NCBI RefSeq assembly: GCF_003054705.1
Contig: NZ_QAYX01000011.1
Span: 1 to 64,000 of the forward strand
Length of the DNA: 64,000 nt
Direction: 5' to 3'
DNA from: Opitutus sp. ER46
GTDB taxonomy: Bacteria > Verrucomicrobiota > Verrucomicrobiia > Opitutales > Opitutaceae
In this document: in pieces, positions 18,161 to 32,704 of the stretch
How positions within the stretch are numbered: position 1 is the first letter of the stretch
Layout of the letters: each line of letters begins with the position of its first letter
Notes under the pieces: generated by a model
The model's input: the letters and a program-made list of their open reading frames with translations, nothing else
The model's database searches: none
Told to the model about the DNA's origin: nothing
Made by a program: the position numbers and the translations under genes

Positions 18161-19897
18161 TCAGCCCGGCTCCGGCACCATCGGCGCCGGTTCGAGCGTG
18201 AAATAGAACGTGGCCCCCTGGTCCACCACCGCCTCGGCCCAGACCGCGCCGCCGTGCCGCTGCACGATTTTCTGCACGATCGCCAGGCCGATGCCGGTGC
18301 CGTCGAACTCCTCGCGGCGGTGCAGGCGCTCAAACACGCCGAACAGCCGGTTGTAGTACTTCATGTTAAACCCGACGCCGTTGTCCTTGACGTAGTACAC
18401 CGTGGGCGTGCGGCCGCTCACGCAGCCGATCTCGATGCGCGCGCGCTCGCGGTTCGCGGTGAACTTCACCGCGTTGGAAATGAGGTTCACGAACACCTGC
18501 AGGACCATCGCCGGGTCGCCCTTCGCCGCAGGGAGATCCGCCACCTGCACGTCGATGACGCGCTTGTCGTCGGTGCCCACCGCCGCCACCGCCTCCCGCG
18601 CCACCGCGCCCATGGCGATGTTCTCCTGCTTCACGTCTTTCCGCGCCACGCGGAAGAACGCCAGGAAGTCGTCCATCAGCTGCGTCATCCGGCCGCTGTT
18701 GCGGTTGATCGTGTTCACCATGCGCACGACCTCGGGCGAGAGTTCGCCCGCCTCGCCCGCCGCCAGCATCTCGGAATACGCACTGATCGAGCGCAGCGGC
18801 GTCCGCAGGTCGTGGGCCAGTGAATACGAGAAGGACTCCAGTTCCTGGTTGAGCATCTGCAGGCTGATCGTGCGCTGCTCGAGGTCGGCATTGAGCCGGC
18901 GGATTTCATCCTCCCGCTCGCGGCGCTCCGTGATGTCGCGGGCGAAGACAAAGAGCAGCCCCTCGGCCGCAAACGGCGCCACCGTCCAGCCGAGCCAGTG
19001 GTGCCGGCCGTCGCTGGCGCGGAAACGGCTCTCAAAATACAGCGGCGTGTCGGCCTGCTGCGCGTTGGTGATCGTGGCCTCGGTCAGCGCCGCGTCGTCG
19101 GGATGGATGAAGTCCGCGATCCGGCACCCCTGCAGCGCGTCGGCGCCGTAGCCGAGCGTCTTCTGCCACGTCGGATTCACCTGCGTGAACCGGCCGTCAT
19201 AGGTCGCGATCGCCAGCAGCTCGATCGAGAGCCGGAAGAAGACGTTGCGGCGCGTTTCCCACTCAATGCGCGCGTTGGCCGCGTCGAGCTCGCGCTGCAG
19301 GCGCTCCTCCTCCGCCCGGCGGAGCGCCTCCGCCTGCCGCTGGATCTCGCGGTTCTTCTTCGCGAGCTCGACGAAGACGCTGACCTTGGAGCGCAGCACC
19401 TCCGGCGTGACCGGCGTGAACAGGTAGTCCACCGCGCCGAGCGCGTAACCGCGGAACACGTCGACGTCCGCCGTGCTGAACGAGGTCACGAAAATGATGG
19501 GGGTGTGCGCGCTCGACTTGCGCTGCCGGATGAGCGCCGCCGTCTCGAACCCATCCATCACCGGCATGTTGATATCGAGCAGGATCACCGCGAACTCCCG
19601 CCGCAGCACCAGCCGCAACGCCTCGGGCCCCGAGGCCGCCTTCACCACGGTCTCGCCCAAGTCGGTCAGCGCCGCCTCGAGCGCGAGGAGTTTGTCCGGC
19701 TGGTCGTCGACGAGCAGGATCTCGATCGCATCCGGCCGTGCCGCGGGGGCCGGAGTCGGTGGGAGTGCGTCTTCGTTCGCCACAGGTGCGTGCCCATTGA
19801 CCGCGCCATTGCGCCGGCGTGCCGTGCGCGGCGGCCGGCCGCCGTCGGGCGCGATCGCCACGCGCAATGGATCGGGCGGCACGGGCGTGGAACTCAT
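18161..19897 (-). CDS. Hybrid sensor kinase: receiver-PAS-histidine kinase
   Basis: 578 residues, start chosen at ATG 19897, 21 nt after the stop of the large kinase gene; longer frames would reach into that gene. An N-terminal receiver (ILLVDDQPDKLLALEAAL, phosphoacceptor in LLDINMPVMDG; the KP Lys position is Thr in DYLFTPVTPE, common in this subfamily) is joined by a coiled coil to a PAS domain (TQVNPTWQKTLGYGADAL ... FARDITERRERE). The HisKA H-box is SYSLAHDLRTPLRSI and the ATPase has NLISNAVKF, DNGVGFN and GTGIGLAIVQKI. No membrane segment: a cytoplasmic kinase. Gene order suggests phosphotransfer within one operon with the upstream HAMP-array kinase, possibly as receiver-gated second kinase. 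Confidence 0.88.
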   Translation of the reverse strand: MSSTPVPPDPLRVAIAPDGGRPPRTARRRNGAVNGHAPVANEDALPPTPAPAARPDAIEILLVDDQPDKLLALEAALTDLGETVVKAASGPEALRLVLRREFAVILLDINMPVMDGFETAALIRQRKSSAHTPIIFVTSFSTADVDVFRGYALGAVDYLFTPVTPEVLRSKVSVFVELAKKNREIQRQAEALRRAEEERLQRELDAANARIEWETRRNVFFRLSIELLAIATYDGRFTQVNPTWQKTLGYGADALQGCRIADFIHPDDAALTEATITNAQQADTPLYFESRFRASDGRHHWLGWTVAPFAAEGLLFVFARDITERREREDEIRRLNADLEQRTISLQMLNQELESFSYSLAHDLRTPLRSISAYSEMLAAGEAGELSPEVVRMVNTINRNSGRMTQLMDDFLAFFRVARKDVKQENIAMGAVAREAVAAVGTDDKRVIDVQVADLPAAKGDPAMVLQVFVNLISNAVKFTANRERARIEIGCVSGRTPTVYYVKDNGVGFNMKYYNRLFGVFERLHRREEFDGTGIGLAIVQKIVQRHGGAVWAEAVVDQGATFYFTLEPAPMVPEPG

Positions 19898-19917
19898 GAC
19901 GACGGGAGGCACGGGGA

Positions 19918-25338
<5,421 letters not shown>

Positions 25339-25851
25339 ACAAGGGAAGGGACTGTGGCGGTGCTGGGAAGAGAGAGCGGACCGGCCGACGCACGGGGTGT
25401 GGGATCCGTGGGTGGGACTCTCGGCCGGTCCGGCATGGGAACTGACGCCTCCGTTAGCGGCCCAGAACCAAGTCCCGGCTCCGCGCAACGGGAAGGCATT
25501 TGTGCTCCGAAAACTCCCGGAGTTAGCGCCGGGAAGTTCGGGTCCACCCACCGGAGAATTTCCGATCGGAACGATTTGATTCCGCCTAACCGCGGATGCG
25601 GCCTCGGCCAGTCGTGAGGCCGATGCCGGGCGCGACGGATTCGACCCGGTGTCCGCCGGGAGCGCGAGGGACCGATTGCGGCCGCCTCAGCCTCAGCCCG
25701 CCTCGATCTCAAGCGTCGCCCGCGGCGCACCCACCGCTCCCGTCCCCGATCGTAGCCGGCGGCGGCGATGGCCGCCGGCAGGGATATGCGGCGGCCACGA
25801 GCGCTGTTCCTTTCGCATGGCGTCTGCGGCGCAATTCGCCCGGGCCGAATC
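25339..25851. other. Gap upstream of the giant kinase gene
   Basis: About 510 bp of GC-rich DNA that should contain the promoter of the two-kinase operon. No coding region with a recognisable product, no repeat and no convincing promoter boxes were seen. Confidence 0.3.
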
Positions 25852-25889
25852 AATCCAAAAACAAACCGCGGGCGACTCGCGCCCGCGGT
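25852..25889 (-). terminator. Rho-independent terminator of the S24/S26-like gene
   Basis: ACCGCGGGCG (25865-25874) pairs perfectly with CGCCCGCGGT (25880-25889) around a 5-nt loop. On the minus strand the stem is followed by TTTGTTTTTGG. It lies about 30 bp after the stop of the gene at 25918-26469. Confidence 0.85.
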
Positions 25890-25917
25890 CCATACCACAC
25901 AGTTTAGCCCCGAAGAA

Positions 25918-26469
25918 TCAGGATTGGCCGGCCGGCAGCCGGCCCTTGGCGATCAGTTGCTTCGCCAGCATGGTGCGAAATTCGGAAGGCATCTCCGAGT
26001 AGGCTCCGACGATCACGCCCACGAGGTTGTTGGCGGTCACGAGATCGTCGTCCTCTTCGTCGTTGTTCACGCCCTGCGCGATCCAACCCTTCGGCAAATC
26101 ACCCGTAAGCGAGTGGCAAACCATGTTGCCGCGGCGGCTGACGTACACGACCGTCATGCCTTTGCGCAGGTCGCTGAACTTGATCGGCGCCACGACGATG
26201 GCGGTGCGCGAGGAGTAAAGTGGCGCCATCGACTCGCCCACGCCCCACATCGCTTCGGCCCCGGGAATAGACGCGGCGGCGTGTTCGGCAGCCCGAATCT
26301 GCTCGCCTGTCGCCACGATGGTCGACGCCGGTGTGTGCTTGAGAATCGCGGCCAGCGTACGCTCGGACTTGATACCGGCTTGGGCGCTGAGCCCCGCGAA
26401 GATTGCGACCACGAACGCCAACCCGCGGATGAGGCGGTTCAGACTGGCGACTCGTGGCGTTGAAAGCAT
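25918..26469 (-). CDS. Exported protein with a Sec11-like S24/S26 peptidase fold
   Basis: 183 residues with a signal sequence or anchor (LIRGLAFVVAIFAGLSAQAG). From about residue 75 it follows signal-peptidase boxes: GVGESMAPLY contains the GxSMxP serine box; LRKGMTVVYVSRRGNMVCHS matches the box where bacterial SPase I has Lys but archaeal/ER Sec11 enzymes have His, here a His; AQGVNNDEEDDDLVTANNLV matches the KGDNN..DD box and the following GxV strand. The putative dyad is therefore Ser/His. The protein is too short and too simple at the N-terminus to be the housekeeping signal peptidase and may process a special substrate or be a regulatory S24-fold protein. It is a single gene with its own terminator. 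Catalysis is inferred from motifs alone. Confidence 0.65.
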   Translation of the reverse strand: MLSTPRVASLNRLIRGLAFVVAIFAGLSAQAGIKSERTLAAILKHTPASTIVATGEQIRAAEHAAASIPGAEAMWGVGESMAPLYSSRTAIVVAPIKFSDLRKGMTVVYVSRRGNMVCHSLTGDLPKGWIAQGVNNDEEDDDLVTANNLVGVIVGAYSEMPSEFRTMLAKQLIAKGRLPAGQS

Positions 26470-27048
26470 GGCCAGAGGGTAGCCTCAGGCCGGGGTTTCC
26501 AGTATTCGTCCACTCACGCAAGTACGCGTACGGGAACCCGTTGAGGGTTTGCCCCCAAACGCCTAGGGTCTCTCCCGGTCCGCTGTTTCCACCGCCTCGG
26601 CCAGCCGGGGTACGTACCTGATGCAGGAAAATGGCTACAGCTGTCGCAAGTGGCCGGCAGCCAAGGAGCGGAGGGTATTTCCGGCGGCGTGCCTCCCCGC
26701 TCGGTCCGTGGAACTACCTAGGGCATTCTCCTCCCCGCGGCCGGGGGCCAGACTGGGGCGCCGGCCGGGAATTGCCGGGCAAACTACGGGAACTCCCGCA
26801 GGCCCGCCGCTCCCGCGCTCACCCAACGATGCCAGGGTCCCCGCCGCGGCTGCGCTTCCCAGCGGCGGCACCTCCCCGAAGCTCGGTGCGACCGACCACG
26901 GGGTAAACTCATCCATCTGATTGCTCCATTTGCCTCTCCACCGACTGTCCCCTCCACCTCTGAATTGTCGTCCCCTAATCATGCCGTCGCCAGACGGGTA
27001 CTCCCGATGAACCGGCATTCCTGAATTTCGAAACCGAAAAACCATGCC
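26470..27048. other. Gap between divergent genes
   Basis: About 580 bp between the start of the S24/S26-like gene (minus) and the esterase gene (plus). It must carry both promoters. Open frames here are low-complexity and without recognisable domains; no clear promoter boxes or repeats seen. Confidence 0.3.
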
Positions 27049-27789
27049 ATGGTGAGCCGCATGCCCGCCCCGGCCTTCTCCCTGCCCTCGCCACAAACCG
27101 GCACGACCTACCCGATCCACGTGCACGCGCCCGACCCATCGGTCGGTGCCGTTCCCGCGGTCCTGTTCATGGACGGCGACGATCAGTTTCCTGCCGCCGT
27201 CGAGGCCTATCGGGCGGGCCGCACCGCGGGTGATTTTCCGCCCCTGCTCCTCGCGGGCGTGGGTTACGGCGCGAGCTACACGCGTCCGGGCAACCGCCGC
27301 GTGCGGGACTACACGCCCACCCGTCTGGCGACCGAGCCGGAGAGCGGCGGGGCCGACGCCTTCCTCGCGTTTCTCGCCGATACGCTGTGGCCCGAGCTCA
27401 CCCGGCGCTACGCCATCGCGCCCGGCCATGCCGGCATCGCGGGGCATTCGCTGGGATCGCTCGTTGCAGTCCACGCGTTGTTCCGGCCGCGACCGTTCTT
27501 CGACCGCGTGCTCGCGAGCGCCCCTTCGCTGTGGTGGGACGAACGCGCCGTGTTGGGGAGCGTGGCGGCACGACAGCGCGCCGGCTCGCCCCTGCGGGCC
27601 CGGCTGCATCTCTCAGCCGGCGCCGAGGACACCGAGTCGATGGCGACCGATCTCGCGTTGCTGGAGCGCCAGCTTGCCGCCACGCCGCTGCCGGAGCTCG
27701 TGGTGATCTCGGCCCGCTTTGCCGGCCGCGACCATTACAACGTGCTGCCCGACGCCTTCCGCGCCGGGTTGCGTGCGCTCTACGCCTGA
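27049..27789 (+). CDS. Alpha/beta-hydrolase esterase (esterase D / Fes-like)
   Basis: 246 residues without a signal peptide. The N-terminal strand pair and oxyanion region VPAVLFMDGDDQF and VGYGASYTRPGNRRVRDYTP, the nucleophile elbow GIAGHSLGSLVAVHAL (Ser near residue 134), the following SAPSLWWDE, and GRDHYNVLPDA supplying the catalytic His are the pattern of the esterase D family (enterochelin esterase-like, IroE/Fes). Such enzymes hydrolyse siderophore or carbohydrate esters; the substrate cannot be predicted. An in-frame ATG at 27061 is an alternative start. The next gene begins 90 bp downstream in the same direction. Confidence 0.8.
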   Translation: MVSRMPAPAFSLPSPQTGTTYPIHVHAPDPSVGAVPAVLFMDGDDQFPAAVEAYRAGRTAGDFPPLLLAGVGYGASYTRPGNRRVRDYTPTRLATEPESGGADAFLAFLADTLWPELTRRYAIAPGHAGIAGHSLGSLVAVHALFRPRPFFDRVLASAPSLWWDERAVLGSVAARQRAGSPLRARLHLSAGAEDTESMATDLALLERQLAATPLPELVVISARFAGRDHYNVLPDAFRAGLRALYA

Positions 27790-27879
27790 GCGCCCAACAG
27801 CGGTCACCACCGGGGACCGCCCGCCACGGCCGATTTCCGCTGGCGCGGGTGCCCACCTCCGGCGAAGCTCGGCGATTTC

Positions 27880-28578
27880 ATGCCGACGTCCTTCAACCCT
27901 GCCGAAGCGCCCTGGCGCGCGGGCCTGCGTGGCGCCCGCGCCAATCTTGCGCCCGGCCTCGTGTTGCAGCTGCTCGCGCTGCTGATCGTGGTGGCGTACT
28001 ACCAGCACGCCCCCTCGCAACGCGCGATCAACGCCCTCGCGCATCTGCATGAGCGCGCTGGCGTGATGTTCGGCATCGTGTCGACCGGACTCTGCGGCGG
28101 CGTGATCCCTTTCCTCTACCTGCGGTGCCGGCGCGCCACGCGCGATCGTTTCACCCTGGCCGGCGGCGCCACCCTCATCGCATTCTGGGCCTACAAGGGC
28201 CTCGAGGTCGACCTCTGGTACCGGTTCCTGGCGTTCGTCGTCGGCAGCGGCAACGAGGTCGGCACCGTGGTCACGAAGATGGCGCTCGACCAGTTCGTGT
28301 ACTGCCCAGTCTTCGCCGTGCCGGTCACCGTCGTGGTGTACGAGTGGATCGAGACCCGCTTCCGGGGCACGGTGCTGCTCGCCGACATGCGGCAGGGCCA
28401 GTGGTACCGCCGCCGCGTCCTCCCGGTCCTCCTCTCGAACCTGGGCGTCTGGGTCCCCGCGGTCTGCATCATCTACGCGCTGCCGACGCCGCTGCAGCTC
28501 CCGCTGCAGAACCTGGTGCTCTGCTTCTTCACCCTGCTGCTGGCCACGATCTCCGCCCGCCCCACCGCGCGCCGGTGA
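27880..28578 (+). CDS. Mpv17/PMP22-like membrane protein
   Basis: 232 residues with about four hydrophobic segments. The second half follows the Mpv17/PMP22 pattern: VTKMALDQFVYCPVFAVPVT corresponds to the family's K..DQ...P motif, and LSNLGVWVPAVCIIYALPTP followed by LQLPLQNLVLCFFTLLLATI corresponds to W..WP..Q.iNF..VP and the final ..W..YLS helix. Mpv17 family proteins are best known as channels of mitochondrial and peroxisomal membranes in eukaryotes; bacterial members are rare and uncharacterised. It is followed after 26 bp by mgtE, so the two are probably cotranscribed. The family call rests on motif order. Confidence 0.65.
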   Translation: MPTSFNPAEAPWRAGLRGARANLAPGLVLQLLALLIVVAYYQHAPSQRAINALAHLHERAGVMFGIVSTGLCGGVIPFLYLRCRRATRDRFTLAGGATLIAFWAYKGLEVDLWYRFLAFVVGSGNEVGTVVTKMALDQFVYCPVFAVPVTVVVYEWIETRFRGTVLLADMRQGQWYRRRVLPVLLSNLGVWVPAVCIIYALPTPLQLPLQNLVLCFFTLLLATISARPTARR

Positions 28579-28604
28579 GTCACCGCTTCCCGCCCCTGTT
28601 CCCC

Positions 28605-29987
28605 ATGCCCAACCACGCCCACGTGCGCGCCGAAATCGGCGCGCTGATTGATCGCAACGATCTGGTCGGCCTCAAGAAGTACACGGCGCACTGGCTCGCC
28701 AAGGACCTCGCGCCGATCCTCGCCGAGCTCACGCTCAGCCAACTCGCCACGCTGTTCCGGGCCGGCTCCCAGGAACTCGCCGCCACCACCTTCGCCCACC
28801 TGGCCGTGGCCGACCAGCGCAAGCTCCTCCGCCTCCTCAGCCAGGAGCAGGCCGCCGCGCTGCTCAACGCGCTGTCACCCGACGACCGCACCGCCTTCCT
28901 CGACGAGCTGCCGCTCGAGCTCGCCATGCAGATGCTCGGGATGCTCGATCCCGACGAGCGCAAGGTTGCGAAGGCCCTCCTCGCCTACCCGGAGCACAGC
29001 GTGGGCCGGATGATGACGCTGGATTTCGTGACCGCGCGACCGGAATGGACGGTCCGCCAGTCGCTCGATTACGTGCGCGAACACGGCTACGACCGCGAGA
29101 CGCTCAACATCATCTTCGTCGTGGACGCCGAGGGCCACTTGGTCGACGACCTGCGAGTGCGGCGGCTCCTCCTTGCGCCGCTGGATGCCCAGGTGAGCAC
29201 GCTCCTCGACGGCAACTACACGACGCTGGAGCCGACGGCCGACCGGGAGACGGCCCTGATGCTGTTCAAGAAGTACGACCGCGTCGCGCTGCCCGTGGTC
29301 GACGGCACCCGCAAACCGATTGGCATCATCACGGTCGACGACATGCTCGACGTGGCGGAGGCGGAGGCGACCGAGGACATCCAGAAGCTCGGCGGCACCG
29401 AAGCCCTCGAGGAACCCTACACGACGATCGCGCTCTCCCGGATGGTGCGGAAACGCGCAAGCTGGCTGGTGGTGCTGTTTCTCGGCGAGATGCTCACTGC
29501 GACCGCGATGAGTTACTTCGAGGACGAGATCGCGCGGGCTGTCGTGCTGGCCCTTTTCGTACCCTTGATCATCAGCTCCGGCGGCAACGCCGGCTCGCAG
29601 GCGGCGACCCTGGTCATCCGCGCCCTCGCACTCGGGGAATTCAAGCTGCGCGACTGGTGGCGGGTCATGCGGCGCGAACTCGCCGCCGGCACGATGCTGG
29701 GTCTCATCCTCGGGGCGATCGGCTTTCTGCGCATCGCCGTGTGGTCCCAGTTCACGAACATTTACGGCCCGCACTGGCTGCTCGTCGCCTCCACCGTGGG
29801 GCTGACGCTCGTGGGCATCGTGCTCTGGGGCTCGCTCATCGGCTCGATGCTGCCGCTGGGCCTGAAGCGACTCGGGCTGGATCCGGCCACTTCGAGCGCG
29901 CCGTTTGTCGCCACGCTCGTCGACGTGACCGGCCTCGTGATCTACTTCACCACCGCGTACGCCGTGCTGCACGGAACGTTGCTGTAA
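28605..29987 (+). CDS. mgtE: MgtE-type magnesium transporter
   Basis: 460 residues starting at ATG 28605; the frame is open further upstream but that part overlaps the preceding gene and is not protein-like. The N-domain superhelix (FAHLAVADQRKLLRLLSQEQ ... LLNALSPDDRTAFLDELP) is followed by two CBS domains (about 130-255; PEHSVGRMMTLDFVTARPEW and DRVALPVVDGTRKPIGIITV). The five-helix membrane domain carries VPLIISSGGNAGSQAATLVI, the hallmark of the Mg2+ pore, and SSAPFVATLVDVTGLVIYF at the end. It gates Mg2+ uptake by sensing cytoplasmic Mg2+ through the N and CBS domains. No Mg2+ riboswitch was recognised upstream. Confidence 0.93.
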   Translation: MPNHAHVRAEIGALIDRNDLVGLKKYTAHWLAKDLAPILAELTLSQLATLFRAGSQELAATTFAHLAVADQRKLLRLLSQEQAAALLNALSPDDRTAFLDELPLELAMQMLGMLDPDERKVAKALLAYPEHSVGRMMTLDFVTARPEWTVRQSLDYVREHGYDRETLNIIFVVDAEGHLVDDLRVRRLLLAPLDAQVSTLLDGNYTTLEPTADRETALMLFKKYDRVALPVVDGTRKPIGIITVDDMLDVAEAEATEDIQKLGGTEALEEPYTTIALSRMVRKRASWLVVLFLGEMLTATAMSYFEDEIARAVVLALFVPLIISSGGNAGSQAATLVIRALALGEFKLRDWWRVMRRELAAGTMLGLILGAIGFLRIAVWSQFTNIYGPHWLLVASTVGLTLVGIVLWGSLIGSMLPLGLKRLGLDPATSSAPFVATLVDVTGLVIYFTTAYAVLHGTLL

Positions 29988-30071
29988 CGGCCGGGGTCCA
30001 TCCTGCGTCGTTCCGCCTGCCGCCCGTCACTTGACGCGCCGGGCGCCCAACCTATTAGTCACCGTCTCGCC

Positions 30072-30704
30072 ATGCCGATTTCGACCCCGTTCCTCCGCCG
30101 GTTGACCCTGCTCCTCACCTGCACTGGAGCAATCGCGGCTGCGCAGGCGGAGTTGATCAAGGTATCCCCGTTTCTGCCCTCGGCCTCGGCGGCAAACGCC
30201 CCCGCCGCCAACACGCCGGTCGAGTTCCGCGGCGTCACGACCATCGGCAACGTGCGCCAGTACCGCATCATCAAGACCATCCAGCCCTCGCGCACCGTGG
30301 GCGCCTGGCTGAAGGTCGGCGAACGCGATGCCAGCCTCGATGTCACCGTCAAGGGGGACGACAAGGATCGCGAGACCATCACGGTCGAGCATGCCGGACA
30401 GACGTTAACGCTGCCCTTGAAGGTGACCAAGGTTTCCTCTTCCGGCGCGGCGGTGACGGCCATTCCGCCGCCGCCGACCGGCGCGCCTAACGTGCTTCCG
30501 CAGGTGATCAGCACCGTGCGGCTGAATCCGACGGCGGAGTCGGAGTCCAAGCGCCTCGAAGCCGTCGCCGCCGAGGTGGCCCGCCGTCGCGCCTTGCGCG
30601 AGCAGGCTGCGCAGACGCAGGGGCAGATGCAGCCGGGCGCGATGCCGGCGGCCCCCACCCGGCAGGACCTGCAGGACCTGCGGCAGCGCGGTCGCAACCG
30701 CTGA
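30072..30704 (+). CDS. Exported protein of unknown function
   Basis: 210 residues with a clear signal peptide (LTLLLTCTGAIAAAQAE). A small beta-rich segment at about 50-115 (VEFRGVTTIGNVRQYRIIKT, GAWLKVGERDASLDVTVKGD) resembles periplasmic SH3/GspC-like folds. It is followed by a Pro-rich linker and a charged helix at 155-185 ending in Gln/Arg-rich low complexity. No family recognised. It lies between mgtE and the ABC exporter genes; the gaps (84 and 143 bp) do not force an operon. Confidence 0.65.
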   Translation: MPISTPFLRRLTLLLTCTGAIAAAQAELIKVSPFLPSASAANAPAANTPVEFRGVTTIGNVRQYRIIKTIQPSRTVGAWLKVGERDASLDVTVKGDDKDRETITVEHAGQTLTLPLKVTKVSSSGAAVTAIPPPPTGAPNVLPQVISTVRLNPTAESESKRLEAVAAEVARRRALREQAAQTQGQMQPGAMPAAPTRQDLQDLRQRGRNR

Positions 30705-30847
30705 CCGCGCTGGCCCGCCCGACACGGGCGGACCCGGGGCGTTCACCTGCCCGCGGGACTGAGGTCGTTGCTCGTCAGCGCCCGAGGCACGCCCCGCCCG
30801 AGGTTTTTCGTGCGCCCGCGAAAAACGCGGTTACGTTACGCGTTCCC

Positions 30848-32698
30848 ATGCCCGCCCGTTCCACCACGACCATCGCGCCGCCTTCGAACTGGGCGCTGGT
30901 GCGCCGCCTGTTCGGGCTCGCCTGGCGTTATCGCGGACACTGCGTGCAGGTGCTGGTGATTCAGCTTGTGCTGCTCACCCTCGGCATCGTCGGCCTGAGT
31001 TTCACCGGCCTCGGCATCGACTACATCCGCCACAAGGTGCAGGACGTGCCGCTCGGGCCGAACCGGCTGCACTTGTCACTGCCCGAGGACTGGCCGGCGT
31101 TTCGAGTGCTCCTGCTGCTGGCGGGCCTGATCCTGGCGCTGGCGCTCTGCCGCGCGGTGCTGAACTACGTTTATGCGGTGTCGGTCAACCGGCTGGTGCA
31201 GCAGAAGCTCGTCGTCGACCTGCGCGCCGAGGTATACGACAAGCTCCAGCGCCTGAGCTTCCGGTTCTTCGACGCCAACACCACCGGCTCGATCATCACG
31301 CGGATCACGAGCGACGTGCAGGCCGTCCGGATGTTCGTCGACCAGGTGCTGATCCAAAGCGTGATCATGGGCGTGTCGCTGACGGTCTACGTCATCTACA
31401 TGATCGGCCTCAGCCCCGGCCTCACGATCGCCTGCCTCGCCACCACCCCGCTGCTCTGGCTGATGTCGGCCTGGTTCTCGCGCCAGGTGCAGCCCCAGAT
31501 GGCGCACAACCGCACACTCGTGGAACGCATGGTGCAGGTGCTTTCCGAGAGCATCCAGGGCGTGGGCGTCACGAAGGCGTTCGGCCGCGAGGCCGAGCGG
31601 CGCGAGGTGTTCGACCAGGCGAACCGCGCCTGCCTGGAACAGCAGCACGCGATCTTCTGGCGCATGAGCCTGTTCTCCCCGGCCGTCGGCTTTCTCACCC
31701 GCATCAACATGATGGTGCTGCTGGGCTACGGCGGCTGGCTCGTCGCCCACGACCAGCTGCCGCTCGGCACCGGTCTCGTCGTGTTCGCCGGCCTCCTGGA
31801 GCAGTTCTCCGGGCAGGTGAACAACGTCGCCGCGATTGTGAACAGCGTGCAGCAGTCGCTCATCGGCGCCCGCCGCGTGTTCGAGATCCTCGACGCGCCG
31901 ATCGAGGTGCGCAACGCCCCGGCCCCCGTCCGCCGGCCCCGGCTGGAGGGCGCGGTCCGCTTCGAGAACGTCTCCTTCGCCTACGACGGCGCCGAGGCCG
32001 TCGTGCGCGACATCGACCTCGACGTCCGGCCCGGCCAGTGCGTCGCGATCCTCGGCGCCACCGGCGCCGGCAAGAGCGTCCTGATGAGTCTGATCCCGCG
32101 GTTCTACGACCCGACGGCGGGCCGGATCCTCCTCGACGGCGTCGACGCGCGCCAGCTGCACCTCGACGACCTGCGCCGCAACATCGGGCTCGTCTTCCAG
32201 GAGAGCTTCCTGTTCTCGAACACGATCGCCGCCAACATCGCCTTCGGCCACCCGGAGGCCACGCGCGAACAGATCGAACGCGCGGCCCGGATTGCCGCCG
32301 CCCACGAGTTCATCCAGCGCCTGCCGCAGGGCTACGACACCATCCTCGGCGAGAGCGGCAACAGCCTATCCGGGGGCCAGCGGCAGCGACTCGCCATCGC
32401 CCGCGCCGTCCTGCTCGAACCCGCCATCCTGCTGCTCGACGATCCCACCGCGGCGATCGACAGCGCGACCGAGCACGAGATCTTCGAGGCGCTCGACCGC
32501 GCCATCGCCGGCCGCACCACGTTCATCGTCGCGCACCGCCTGAGCACGCTGCGGCGGGCCGACTTCATCATCGTCCTCGCGGACGGCCGGATCGTGCAGC
32601 GCGGCACGCACGAGCAGCTCATGCGCGAACCGGGCCCGTACCTCCACGTGGCCAACCTGCAGCTCGTCGACAGCCGCGAACTGCAGCGCCCGAACTGA
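30848..32698 (+). CDS. ABC exporter half-transporter, subunit with degenerate Walker B
   Basis: 616 residues: six-TM type-1 exporter domain (about 30-340) and an ATPase domain with Walker A GATGAGKSV, signature LSGGQRQRLAIAR, Walker B AILLLDDPTAAID and H-loop VAHRLST. The residue after the Walker B Asp is Asp, not the catalytic Glu. The next gene, 6 bp downstream, encodes the partner. Its signature is altered (LSVGQ), so the two changes would meet in the same ATP site, as in TM287/288- or TmrAB-type heterodimers. Substrate (drug, lipid or peptide) cannot be predicted. A periplasmic insert at about residues 55-80 (DYIRHKVQDVPLGPNRLHLS) is longer than in typical members. Confidence 0.9.
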   Translation: MPARSTTTIAPPSNWALVRRLFGLAWRYRGHCVQVLVIQLVLLTLGIVGLSFTGLGIDYIRHKVQDVPLGPNRLHLSLPEDWPAFRVLLLLAGLILALALCRAVLNYVYAVSVNRLVQQKLVVDLRAEVYDKLQRLSFRFFDANTTGSIITRITSDVQAVRMFVDQVLIQSVIMGVSLTVYVIYMIGLSPGLTIACLATTPLLWLMSAWFSRQVQPQMAHNRTLVERMVQVLSESIQGVGVTKAFGREAERREVFDQANRACLEQQHAIFWRMSLFSPAVGFLTRINMMVLLGYGGWLVAHDQLPLGTGLVVFAGLLEQFSGQVNNVAAIVNSVQQSLIGARRVFEILDAPIEVRNAPAPVRRPRLEGAVRFENVSFAYDGAEAVVRDIDLDVRPGQCVAILGATGAGKSVLMSLIPRFYDPTAGRILLDGVDARQLHLDDLRRNIGLVFQESFLFSNTIAANIAFGHPEATREQIERAARIAAAHEFIQRLPQGYDTILGESGNSLSGGQRQRLAIARAVLLEPAILLLDDPTAAIDSATEHEIFEALDRAIAGRTTFIVAHRLSTLRRADFIIVLADGRIVQRGTHEQLMREPGPYLHVANLQLVDSRELQRPN

Positions 32699-32704
32699 TC
32701 CGCC

